From NCBI GenBank assembly GCA_902485915.1, contig CABTMH010000208.1:1-31942 (forward strand): a stretch of DNA of 31,942 nt, in the 5' to 3' direction. Both the position numbers and the translations under genes were made by a program. A model generated the notes under the pieces. The model was not told the DNA's origin. It did no database searches and saw only the letters and a program-made list of their open reading frames with translations. Source of the stretch: an uncultured Oribacterium sp. Lineage in GTDB: Bacteria; Bacillota; Clostridia; Lachnospirales; Lachnospiraceae. This document shows positions 17,118 through 23,992 of this stretch, in pieces. Each line of letters starts with the position of its first letter. Position 1 is the stretch's first letter.

Positions 17118-17165
17118 CTTAAGAATTTCGTAATGGGGTCAGACCCCCTTACGAAATTCTTAAGA
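17117..17165. repeat. 49-bp near-perfect palindrome (GGGGTC/GACCCC), REP/PATE-like
   Basis: The arms TCTTAAGAATTTCGTAA and TTACGAAATTCTTAAGA are perfect 17-mers (17117-17133, 17149-17165). They enclose GGGGTC-A-GACCCC, with one T/C mismatch on the same axis. The left end is fused to the T-run of the riboswitch terminator. The GGGGTCAGACCCC core resembles REP palindromes linked to Y1-type (RAYT) transposases in many bacteria; this comparison is from memory. No transposase is in the window. Confidence 0.85.
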
Positions 17166-17269
17166 CCGGAGCCCGGTGGGGGTCGAAACTGTTCTGCGAA
17201 ACGACTATTGTCTACCCAGGATTCTCCCGGGAGGGAGCAGAGGGGCACACGCCCCGGTAAGGAGATTTT

Positions 17270-18889
17270 ATGCAGTTCAAAGACAGAGAGCATCGAAGTA
17301 ATCGCTTCGCATCGCTGACCGCCATCGCTGTCGTCCTCGTGTTTATCGTGGTCGCCGGCTTCATCACCACCGCTGATACGGTGCAGCAGACCGCCTGGGC
17401 ACTCGTGCCGCCGGTCATCGCCATCGCCCTCGCGCTCATCACGAAGGAGGTATACAGCTCACTTTTCTTCGGTATCCTGACCGGTGCGCTCCTGTTTTCC
17501 GGTTATCACTTCGAGGGCACCATCAATCACATCTTCGTCGATGGTATCATCTCGGTCCTGTCCGACAGCTATAATGTCGGCATCCTCTGCTTCCTCGTCA
17601 TCCTCGGCGCGATGGTACAGCTCATGAACCGCAGTGGTGGTTCTGCCGCGTTCGGTGACTGGGCATCGAAGCACATCAAAACGAGAGCCGGCGCACAGCT
17701 CGCCACGATCGCCCTCGGCTGCCTCATCTTCATCGATGACTACTTCAACTGTCTGACCGTCGGCTCCGTCATGCGTCCGGTGACCGATAAGCATAAGATC
17801 AGCCGTGCGAAGCTGGCGTACCTCATCGACTCCACCGCAGCTCCGATCTGCATCATCGCCCCGATTTCTTCCTGGGCGGCGGCCGTGTCCGGCTTCGTCG
17901 AGGGAGAGAACGGCATGAGCCTCTTCCTGCAGACCATCCCATATAACTTCTATGCACTGCTCACCATCGCGATGATGATCCTGATGGTGGTCCTGAAGGT
18001 GGATTTCGGCCCGATGCATCAGCATGAGGTCAATGCGATCGAGCACCACGATCTCTATACCACGCCGGAGCGTCCGTTCGAGAATGCGGCCGACGAGGCG
18101 AGACGAGAGGGCGGACACCTCATCGACATGCTGGTTCCGATTTTCTCTCTCGTGATCTGCTGCGTCATCGGTATGATTTACACCGGCGGCTTCTTCAGTG
18201 GCACCAGCTTCATCGATTCCTTCGCCGGCTCGGATGCCTCCGTCGGTCTCGTCTTCGGTTCCTTCTGCGCACTGGTTATCACCCTTGCGTTCTATCTGAT
18301 CCGTAACGTACTCAGCTTCAACGAGTGCATGGACTGCCTGCCGGAGGGCTTCAAGCAGATGGTTCCGGCCATCCTGATCCTCACGCTCGCATGGTCTCTG
18401 AAGGCCATGACCGATAGCCTCGGTGCGAAGGAGTTCGTCGCCAGCGTCGTACAGGGCTCTGCGCAGAACTTCCTGCAGTTCCTTCCAGTCATCATCTTCA
18501 TGATCGCCATCGGATTAAGCTTCGCAACCGGTACCTCATGGGGCACCTTCGGTATCCTGATCCCGATCGTCGTAGCCTGCTTCCAGGGCATCGACCACAA
18601 CATGATGATCCTTTCCATGTCGGCCTGCATGGCTGGTGCGGTCTGCGGTGACCACTGTTCACCGATCTCCGATACCACCATCATGTCGAGTGCCGGCGCG
18701 CAGTGCCTGCACATCAACCATGTATCGACGCAGATCCCGTACGCGCTGACTGCGGCACTTTCCTCCGTGGTCGCTTATATCGTGGCTGGTTTCACGAAGC
18801 ATGCGGTCTCCGGACTGATCTCCGGCTTCGTCGTACTGCTTCTCGCGATGCTTGCGTTCCGCCACGCCACCGGTAAGGAATCAGAGTAA
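17270..18889 (+). CDS. NhaC-family Na+/H+ antiporter-like carrier, probable lysine transporter (LysW type)
   Basis: An integral membrane carrier of 539 residues with about 11-13 hydrophobic segments. It carries NhaC-superfamily signatures such as IFIDDYFNCLTVGSVMRPV, STAAPICIIAPISSWAA, FATGTSWGTFGILIPI and AGAVCGDHCSPISDTTIMSS. NhaC relatives exchange cations or amino acids. The lysine riboswitch in its leader is strong evidence for lysine uptake; riboswitch-linked NhaC-like carriers have been proposed as lysine transporters (LysW) from comparative genomics. The start has AAGGAG at six bases, just after a GGGGC-ACAC-GCCCC hairpin. The gene is probably transcribed alone. Export or counter-exchange cannot be excluded. 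Confidence 0.87.
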   Translation: MQFKDREHRSNRFASLTAIAVVLVFIVVAGFITTADTVQQTAWALVPPVIAIALALITKEVYSSLFFGILTGALLFSGYHFEGTINHIFVDGIISVLSDSYNVGILCFLVILGAMVQLMNRSGGSAAFGDWASKHIKTRAGAQLATIALGCLIFIDDYFNCLTVGSVMRPVTDKHKISRAKLAYLIDSTAAPICIIAPISSWAAAVSGFVEGENGMSLFLQTIPYNFYALLTIAMMILMVVLKVDFGPMHQHEVNAIEHHDLYTTPERPFENAADEARREGGHLIDMLVPIFSLVICCVIGMIYTGGFFSGTSFIDSFAGSDASVGLVFGSFCALVITLAFYLIRNVLSFNECMDCLPEGFKQMVPAILILTLAWSLKAMTDSLGAKEFVASVVQGSAQNFLQFLPVIIFMIAIGLSFATGTSWGTFGILIPIVVACFQGIDHNMMILSMSACMAGAVCGDHCSPISDTTIMSSAGAQCLHINHVSTQIPYALTAALSSVVAYIVAGFTKHAVSGLISGFVVLLLAMLAFRHATGKESE

Positions 18890-18896
18890 ACACGTG

Positions 18897-19147
18897 CACT
18901 GATCAGGCAGGGGCCGTAGGGCAGCCATCAGAAACACAAAACTCCGAGCTCGGAAGACTCTAAAATTGTCCCCCTAAGAACCAGTAGGCTCTCTGCAAAC
19001 GACTGAGTTTTCTTTATGAAAACTCAGTGTTGCAGAGAGTGCTAAGGAAACATTACTCCAACTGGTTCTAAGGGGGACAATTTTGATTCTTCACGAGCTC
19101 TCCGTATGGTTTCTGATGGCTGTCCTCCGGCCTTTTCCTGATGTGCG
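18897..19147. repeat. ~250-bp nested inverted repeat element
   Basis: Arms of nearly 90 bp (18897-18985 and 19061-19147) align as inverted copies with mostly matching bases. Shared blocks are CAGCCATCAGAAAC, GAGCTCG, and the innermost 24-mer 18962-18985 (AAAATTGTCCCCC...CCAGT), repeated inverted at 19061-19084 with one mismatch. The outer 45 bases of each arm are copies of the dispersed intergenic repeat. A further hairpin sits in the centre. The 390-base gap before the next promoter holds no credible gene. Confidence 0.85.
18989..19039. repeat. Central hairpin of the nested inverted repeat
   Basis: CTCTCTGCAA + ACTGAGTTTTC pairs with GAAAACTCAGT + TTGCAGAGAG around a TTTAT loop. Twenty-one pairs form, interrupted only by a small internal bulge (ACG opposite G). 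It has no T-run after the stem. Confidence 0.85.
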
Positions 19148-19207
19148 TTGCTTGTGTCCGCGTGGCGCGGACAAGTGTACGTGTGGAATAATAATTATTA
19201 AATGCTT

Positions 19208-19268
19208 CGATAAAAGAAATTTATCGTTCGTATAAAGCTCTTCACAACTTGGAAAAATGCGATACAAT
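19208..19268 (+). promoter_or_regulatory. Promoter with upstream palindrome for the small membrane protein
   Basis: TTCACA (19241-19246) and TACAAT (19263-19268) are spaced by 16 bases. Fifteen bases further upstream lies CGATAAA-AGAAA-TTTATCG, a 7-bp-arm palindrome that could be an operator. The tract upstream (about 19185-19203) is very AT-rich and could act as an UP element. Confidence 0.6.
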
Positions 19269-19380
19269 ATAAATAGAAGGAATGAGAACCATTCCCACAG
19301 GATGTTTCACAAGCTTTTTTCATAACAGCAGATGTCTGCTGTACGTGGTCATGAGACCATGGTCGAGAGGAGATGTTTTT

Positions 19381-19602
19381 ATGAACGATACGTCAAGAAT
19401 CAATGGATTTATGGATTTCGTTTCGGAGCTCCTGGTTACATTCGAGGCAGGAGCCATCGTGGTTGCATGTGTTACACTGCTTCTCGGCGGACTGCTGATG
19501 AGTGCAGGTCTTCCGGCAGCAGCGCAGTGCTTACAGTATTTCTTCGTAGCCATGGCCGGCATCGTGGTATGCGGTATCGTGGTACATCATGTAGATGTCT
19601 GA
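19381..19602 (+). CDS. Small two-helix membrane protein, unknown function
   Basis: A 73-residue protein with two predicted membrane segments (about residues 20-42, with AGAIVVACVTLLLGGLLM, and about 50-69, with FFVAMAGIVVCGIVV) joined by a short loop, and a short His/Asp-containing tail. The frame is open to 19282 upstream, but the ATG at 19381 has AGAGGAGAT at ideal spacing and is chosen. It is a single-gene unit with its own promoter and a strong terminator, which argues that it is real. No family is recognised. Candidates include a regulatory small membrane protein or a toxin-like peptide, neither supported by a specific motif. Confidence 0.7.
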   Translation: MNDTSRINGFMDFVSELLVTFEAGAIVVACVTLLLGGLLMSAGLPAAAQCLQYFFVAMAGIVVCGIVVHHVDV

Positions 19603-19670
19603 AAGCATCTGGATCGATTCCTGCATCATAACAGTTGATATTTCCTTAAATTGATAACCCCTATAGATGA

Positions 19671-19721
19671 TTGCTCCGTATATCTGTTGCAGAAGACAGG
19701 TATGCGGAGCAGTTTTCTTTT
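19671..19721 (+). terminator. Rho-independent terminator after the small membrane protein
   Basis: TTGCTCCGTATATCTGT pairs with ACAGGTATGCGGAGCAG through a 17-bp stem with several G-U pairs, followed by TTTTCTTTT. The rest of the 313-base gap to the next gene holds a CACGTAATTACGTG palindrome (19790-19803) and the promoter region described next. Confidence 0.9.
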
Positions 19722-19806
19722 GCCGCGGGCTCGCTGTGAAGGATGCTTTTCCAGCCCTGCCGATGGAGCATCGTGGGTTGCATAAAAGCACGTAATTACG
19801 TGTGGT

Positions 19807-19817
19807 AAACCGGTTAA
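19807..19817 (+). promoter_or_regulatory. Possible LacI-family operator upstream of the SDR gene
   Basis: The core AACCGGTT has the central CG and symmetry common to LacI-family operators. Flanks do not match the CcpA cre consensus well. It lies about 40 bases upstream of the putative -35 of the SDR gene. No LacI-type gene is in the window. Confidence 0.35.
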
Positions 19818-19855
19818 TTATTTAACGCTCGACATCTGGAAACAGGTAGTGCATA

Positions 19856-19884
19856 ATGACAGCAGATGCATGATTTTTATAGAA
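19856..19884 (+). promoter_or_regulatory. Putative promoter of the SDR gene
   Basis: ATGACA (five of six matches to the -35 consensus) is separated by 17 bases from TATAGA, 31 bases before the start codon. TATAGA recurs at 19890-19895. Confidence 0.5.
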
Positions 19885-19915
19885 CGTTTATAGAAAATGA
19901 CAGGAGGAAGAAACG

Positions 19916-20758
19916 ATGGACGTACCATTTAAGATTGATCTCAGCGGGCAGGTGGCCGTGGTGACCGGCGGCACCGGTGTCATCGGTGGCATGTATGCAC
20001 GCGCACTTGCAGCGTGTGGTGCGAAGGTGGCTGTGCTCGGCAGAAGCAGGGAGAGCGGAGAAAAGATCGTAAAGGAAATTATGGCGGATGGTGACGAAGC
20101 CATGGCGGTGTCTGCGAATGTGCTCGACCGGGAAAGTCTGATCTCCGCCCGCGAAGAGATCCTCGCGCACTACGGACACATCAACATCCTCGTGAACTGT
20201 GCCGGTGGTGCTGTGAAGTCGGCACAGGTTCCACAGGATTACTTCTGTGAAGCCGGAGAGGGAGAGGATACCTTCTTCTCCATCGATCTCGAGAACGTAC
20301 ATCGTGAGCTCGACCTCAACATCTACGGCACCATGCTGCCGACACAGGTCTTCGGTGAGGCTCTGAAGGGCCAGGAGAATGCGAACATCGTGAACATCTC
20401 CTCGATGTCTGCGTATCATCCGCTGACACGTATTCCGGGCTACTCCGCAGGGAAGGCCGGCGTCGCCAGCTTCACCGAGTGGTGTGCGATCTACTTCGCA
20501 AAGAGCGGCATCCGTGTGAACGCCGTCGCACCAGGCTTCTTCCATACGACACAGAACCACGCCCTTCAGTATAACGAGGATGGCACGCCGAAGCCACGCA
20601 CACAGCATATCGTCGACGGCACCCCGATGGGCAGCTTCGGCAGAATCGAAGACCTCGTCGGCGGACTCCTCTACCTCGTCGACCCGCGCGGTTCCCGCTT
20701 CGTCACCGGCACCATCCTCCCGATCGACGGTGGCTTCCACATCTACCAGGGCGTCTAA
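19916..20758 (+). CDS. uxuB: SDR oxidoreductase, probable D-mannonate oxidoreductase (fructuronate reductase)
   Basis: A 280-residue classical short-chain dehydrogenase. The NAD(P) loop is VVTGGTGVIGG (about 16-26), followed by NCAGGAV, catalytic Ser in NISSMS, and Tyr/Lys in YSAGKAG; the C-terminus has IDGGFHIY. The opening VPFKIDLSGQVAVVTGG and the insertion around YFCEAGEGEDTFF resemble SDR-type D-mannonate oxidoreductases (YjmF/UxuB of Bacillota), which reduce fructuronate to mannonate in glucuronate breakdown. This would suit an uronate-using organism, but uxuA and uxaC are not in the window, so the substrate remains inferred. The RBS is GGAGG with normal spacing. The gene stands alone before a very strong terminator. 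Confidence 0.78.
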   Translation: MDVPFKIDLSGQVAVVTGGTGVIGGMYARALAACGAKVAVLGRSRESGEKIVKEIMADGDEAMAVSANVLDRESLISAREEILAHYGHINILVNCAGGAVKSAQVPQDYFCEAGEGEDTFFSIDLENVHRELDLNIYGTMLPTQVFGEALKGQENANIVNISSMSAYHPLTRIPGYSAGKAGVASFTEWCAIYFAKSGIRVNAVAPGFFHTTQNHALQYNEDGTPKPRTQHIVDGTPMGSFGRIEDLVGGLLYLVDPRGSRFVTGTILPIDGGFHIYQGV

Positions 20759-20798
20759 AAACAGCATATGACTTCTGCGGCTTTCTGACAGGAAGCGC

Positions 20799-20854
20799 CG
20801 GAGGGTCGGTAACAGAACCATGGGTGTTCTGTTACCGGCCCTCCGCTTGTTTTT
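20799..20854 (+). terminator. Strong terminator after the SDR gene
   Basis: CGGAGGGTCGGTAACAGAAC pairs with GTTCTGTTACCGGCCCTCCG, a 20-bp stem with one mismatch, followed by CTTGTTTTT. The final Ts overlap the first PHO-box-like hexamer. Confidence 0.92.
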
Positions 20855-20906
20855 ACAGAAAATTTACATAAGTATGAGGGCCGACTTTACAAAACTCCCC
20901 TAGTAT
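20852..20906 (+). promoter_or_regulatory. PHO-box-like direct repeats and -10 of the pst operon
   Basis: TTTACA occurs at 20852-20857 and 20863-20868 (exact 11-bp period) and again at 20886-20891. A TAGTAT -10 follows at 20901-20906, with no good -35. TT(A/T/C)ACA repeats at about 11 bp are the PhoP-binding pattern known from Bacillus, so PhoP-dependent activation under phosphate limitation is inferred. The matching PhoP/PhoR-type pair lies downstream. Confidence 0.72.
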
Positions 20907-21024
20907 GTAGGCGTAGTCAGGAAAACATGACAAACGTAAAAAGAAAACAGAAGGGATCGATGGGGATGAAAAGAGCGGTCGACAGACGACCGTCCCATGG
21001 TCCACATATGGAGGAGGATTCATT

Positions 21025-21996
21025 ATGAAGAAGTCAATCAAGCTTGCACTTGCCGGTGTGATGGCGATGTCGATGATAACCGCATGTGGCGCTGGCGCTG
21101 CGGAGACCGCTGCACCAGCTGTAGATACGACCGCAGTGGCAGCGGCAGATACCACGGCAGCCGACACGGAGACCTCCGCTGCAGCGGCAGAGACCGAGGC
21201 AGCCGGTGGTTCCATGGAGGGTGCGATCGATGTCATCTCCCGTGAGGATGGATCCGGTACCAGAGGTGCTTTCATCGAGCTTTTCGGTGTAGAGCAGAAG
21301 GATGCTTCCGGAGAGAAGGTCGATTATACCACCGATGATGCGGAGATCACGAACTCCACCGAGGTTATGATCACCTCCGTCGCAGGTGACCGGCAGGCCA
21401 TCGGTTACATCTCCCTCGGCTCGCTCAACGATTCCGTAAAGGCACTGAAGATCGATGGTGCAGCCGCAACCGTAGATGATATCAAGGATGGCACATATAA
21501 GATCGCCCGTCCGTTTAACATCGTCACGACCGGTGAGGTTTCCGATGTCGCACAGGATTTCATCGACTTCATCTTCTCCGAAGAAGGTCAGAAGGTCGTC
21601 GAGGATAATGGCTATATCTCTCAGGGCAATCAGGGTGCCTACACAGCATCCGGTAAGAGCGGTAAGGTCACCGTCGCAGGTTCGAGCTCGGTAACACCGG
21701 TGATGGAAAAGCTGGCAGAGGCGTACAAGGCACTGAACAGCGATGTCACCGTAGAGGTACAGCAGTCGGATTCTACCACCGGTGTAACATCGGCGATCGA
21801 GGGTGTATGTGATATCGGTATGGCTTCCCGTGATTTGAATGATGAGGAGACCGCGAAGGGTGCACAGGGTCAGGTCATCGCGATGGATGGTATCGCTGTC
21901 GTCGTAAATAACGAGAACCCGGTCGATGATCTCAGCTCTGAGCAGGTAAAGGACATCTATGTAGGTGACACCACCGACTGGTCCGATCTCGCATGA
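21025..21996 (+). CDS. pstS: Phosphate-binding lipoprotein PstS with circularly permuted lobes
   Basis: The periplasmic-type binding component of the high-affinity phosphate importer, 323 residues. It has a signal peptide with lipobox ITAC (Cys21), then an Ala/Thr/Glu-rich linker (22-63). In a canonical PstS, the segment with GSSSVTP and SDSTTG comes first, and SREDGSGTRGAF follows after a TDWSDL-type strand. Here the order is reversed. Residues 66-205 carry SREDGSGTRGAFIE, AIGYISLGSL and FSEEGQKVVEDNGY; residues 213-323 carry KVTVAGSSSVTPVMEKL, DIGMASRDL, AMDGIAVVVN and end exactly at TDWSDLA. Both lobes look complete. It is followed by pstC after 53 bases. Function as a phosphate binder is very likely from operon context. 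Confidence 0.92.
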   Translation: MKKSIKLALAGVMAMSMITACGAGAAETAAPAVDTTAVAAADTTAADTETSAAAAETEAAGGSMEGAIDVISREDGSGTRGAFIELFGVEQKDASGEKVDYTTDDAEITNSTEVMITSVAGDRQAIGYISLGSLNDSVKALKIDGAAATVDDIKDGTYKIARPFNIVTTGEVSDVAQDFIDFIFSEEGQKVVEDNGYISQGNQGAYTASGKSGKVTVAGSSSVTPVMEKLAEAYKALNSDVTVEVQQSDSTTGVTSAIEGVCDIGMASRDLNDEETAKGAQGQVIAMDGIAVVVNNENPVDDLSSEQVKDIYVGDTTDWSDLA

Positions 21997-22049
21997 TTCC
22001 TTCTTATAAAAGGATGAACGTAGAGACTTCACTTAGATAAGGAAATCGT

Positions 22050-23135
22050 ATGGAAAACGAACTTACATTACATCATGTCGTCCACGAAGTTCATGAAACA
22101 GCTGCAGAGAGCCCGGTAACGGGCTCCTCTGTGTGTGTGAGCCTCGCAGATGATCAGGTGCTGGGAAACACACCGGTATCGCAGGGCTTCGCAGGAAGAT
22201 CGGACGCGAAGCAGGCAGAAAAGACGAAGGTACGTGTCAGCGGTGAACATCCGCTCCGTGGCAGCGGCGCTGCAGCCCTCCGTGAGTGCATCGCGAAATA
22301 TGTATTCATGCTCCTCGCAAGTATGAGTATCTTCCTCGTCATCCTGATCTGCTACTTTCTCTTCTCTCAGGGTATTCCGGCGATTCTGAAGATCGGTGTG
22401 AAGCAGTTCCTGACTGGTACGGTCTGGAAGCCGAAGAACGAAATTTTCGGTATCCTGCCGATGATCGTGGGCTCGGTATATGTCACCCTCGGCTCCATCC
22501 TCGTCGGTGTACCGATCGGGATTCTGACCGCGGTTTACCTTTCGAAGTTCTGCTCGAAGCGAATCTACAGGATCATAAATCCTGCGGTCGAGCTCCTCGC
22601 GGGCATCCCATCCGTCGTCTATGGATTCTTCGGCCTCGTCGTGATCGTCCCGGTCATCGCCGCACTGACCCGGCCGTTCGGCGGCAAGGGCAAGTCGATT
22701 CTGACTGCTTCCATCCTGCTGGGTATCATGATCCTGCCGACCATCATCAGCTGCGCGAAGGCCGCCATCGATGCGGTGCCGGAGAGCTACTATGAGGGCA
22801 GTCTCGCACTGGGCGCGACCCATGAGCGTTCCATCTTTCATGTGATGGTTCCGGCCGCCCGCTCCGGGATCTTCGCCGGTATCGTCCTCGGTGTCGGTCG
22901 TGCCATCGGTGAGACCATGGCCGTCATCATGATCGCCGGCAACCAGCCACGTATGCCGAAGGGCATCTTCCAGGGTACACGAACCATGACCGCGAACATC
23001 GTCCTCGAGATGGGCTATGCCGTCGGTCTTCACCGTGAAGCCCTGATCGCGACGGGCGTCGTACTGTTTATCTTCCTGCTGTGCATCAACCTCGTCTTCA
23101 GCTATGTCAAGCACAGGTCGGAATCCAAGTACTAA
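22050..23135 (+). CDS. pstC: Phosphate ABC transporter permease PstC with N-terminal extension
   Basis: A membrane subunit of the phosphate importer, 361 residues with six hydrophobic segments starting near residue 85. PstC signatures include FLTGTVWKP, FGILPMIVGSVYVT, LLAGIPSVVYGFFG, and the ATPase-contact loop EGSLALGATHERSIFHVMVP, followed by GRAIGETMAVIMIAGN. About 65-70 hydrophilic residues precede the usual start of the family. They are His/Glu- and Ser-rich with no recognised domain, and no internal start with an RBS is seen. The upstream ATG has AAGGAA six bases before it. The extension includes a DNA hairpin, GAGCCCG-GTAA-CGGGCTC, at 22109-22126. It pairs with PstA, encoded next. Confidence 0.94.
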   Translation: MENELTLHHVVHEVHETAAESPVTGSSVCVSLADDQVLGNTPVSQGFAGRSDAKQAEKTKVRVSGEHPLRGSGAAALRECIAKYVFMLLASMSIFLVILICYFLFSQGIPAILKIGVKQFLTGTVWKPKNEIFGILPMIVGSVYVTLGSILVGVPIGILTAVYLSKFCSKRIYRIINPAVELLAGIPSVVYGFFGLVVIVPVIAALTRPFGGKGKSILTASILLGIMILPTIISCAKAAIDAVPESYYEGSLALGATHERSIFHVMVPAARSGIFAGIVLGVGRAIGETMAVIMIAGNQPRMPKGIFQGTRTMTANIVLEMGYAVGLHREALIATGVVLFIFLLCINLVFSYVKHRSESKY

Positions 23136-23149
23136 GGGGGGGGCAGGAC

Positions 23150-23974
23150 ATGAACCAGAAAACGGAAAGCATTTTATTACGTGCACTGACCCTGCTGGCC
23201 GCAGCGCTGACCGTCGGTACACTGCTGTTTCTCATCATCTATATCCTGATCCGCGGCATCCCGTATCTGAAGCCCAGTCTTTTCGCCTGGGAATATACTA
23301 CGGAAAACGTTTCGCTGATGCCGGCGATGATCAACACCATCGTGATGACGGTGCTGTCGCTTCTCATCGCGATTCCGATGGGGGTCGGCTCGGCCATCTA
23401 CCTCGTCGAGTATGCGAAGCGCGGCTCGAAGTTCGTCGAGCTGATTCGCCTCACGACCGAGACCCTGTCCGGTATTCCGTCCATCATTTACGGACTGTTC
23501 GGATACCTCCTGTTCGTCATCCAGCTGCACTTCGGTTACTCCATCCTGGGTGGTGCGCTCACGATCTCCATCATGATCCTGCCGCTCATCATGCGTCAGA
23601 CTGAGGAATCTCTGAAGGCGGTGCCGGATCTTTTCAGAGAAGGCTCCCTGGGCCTCGGTGCCGGTAAGCTTCGCACGATCTTTTCCATCGTGCTTCCATC
23701 CGCGGTACCAGGCATCCTCGCGGGTATCATCCTCGCCATCGGACGTATCGTCGGTGAGACAGCTGCCCTGATCTATACCGCAGGTACGGTCGCCGGCATC
23801 CCGGACTCCATCATGGGCTCCGGACGAACCCTCGCGATCCACATGTATGTACTCACGAACGAAGGCCTCTATACGAACCAGTCCTATGCAACCGCAGTGG
23901 TACTGCTTCTCGTGGTTACGATGATCAATGCACTCTCATCGATGCTGGCGAAGAAACTCGCATCGAAGGCGTAA
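23150..23974 (+). CDS. pstA: Phosphate ABC transporter permease PstA
   Basis: The second membrane subunit of the phosphate importer, 274 residues. Motifs include MPAMINTIVMTVLSLLIAIP, the ATPase-contact loop REGSLGLGAGKLRTIFSIVLP, and GRIVGETAALIYTAG. The frame is open upstream into pstC, but the ATG at 23150 is chosen. It follows the pstC stop by 14 bases with a G-rich Shine-Dalgarno (AAGGGGGGGG), and the hydrophobic region starts about 12 residues later, as is usual. It has the expected six helices and is followed closely by pstB. Confidence 0.95.
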   Translation: MNQKTESILLRALTLLAAALTVGTLLFLIIYILIRGIPYLKPSLFAWEYTTENVSLMPAMINTIVMTVLSLLIAIPMGVGSAIYLVEYAKRGSKFVELIRLTTETLSGIPSIIYGLFGYLLFVIQLHFGYSILGGALTISIMILPLIMRQTEESLKAVPDLFREGSLGLGAGKLRTIFSIVLPSAVPGILAGIILAIGRIVGETAALIYTAGTVAGIPDSIMGSGRTLAIHMYVLTNEGLYTNQSYATAVVLLLVVTMINALSSMLAKKLASKA

Positions 23975-23992
23975 GGAGAAGGAATAAAGAAG

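Noticed and set aside
18897..19147. CRISPR array or integron attC array
   Set aside because: The structure is inverted arms around a hairpin; there are no regularly spaced direct repeats, no cas genes and no integrase.
19531..19791. Minus-strand frame covering the terminator after the small membrane protein
   Set aside because: It reads through a strong terminator stem, has no RBS and has no recognisable protein features.
19807..19817. Catabolite-response element (CcpA cre)
   Set aside because: The central AACCGGTT fits, but the flanking TG and CA positions do not, so it is listed only as a possible LacI-family site.
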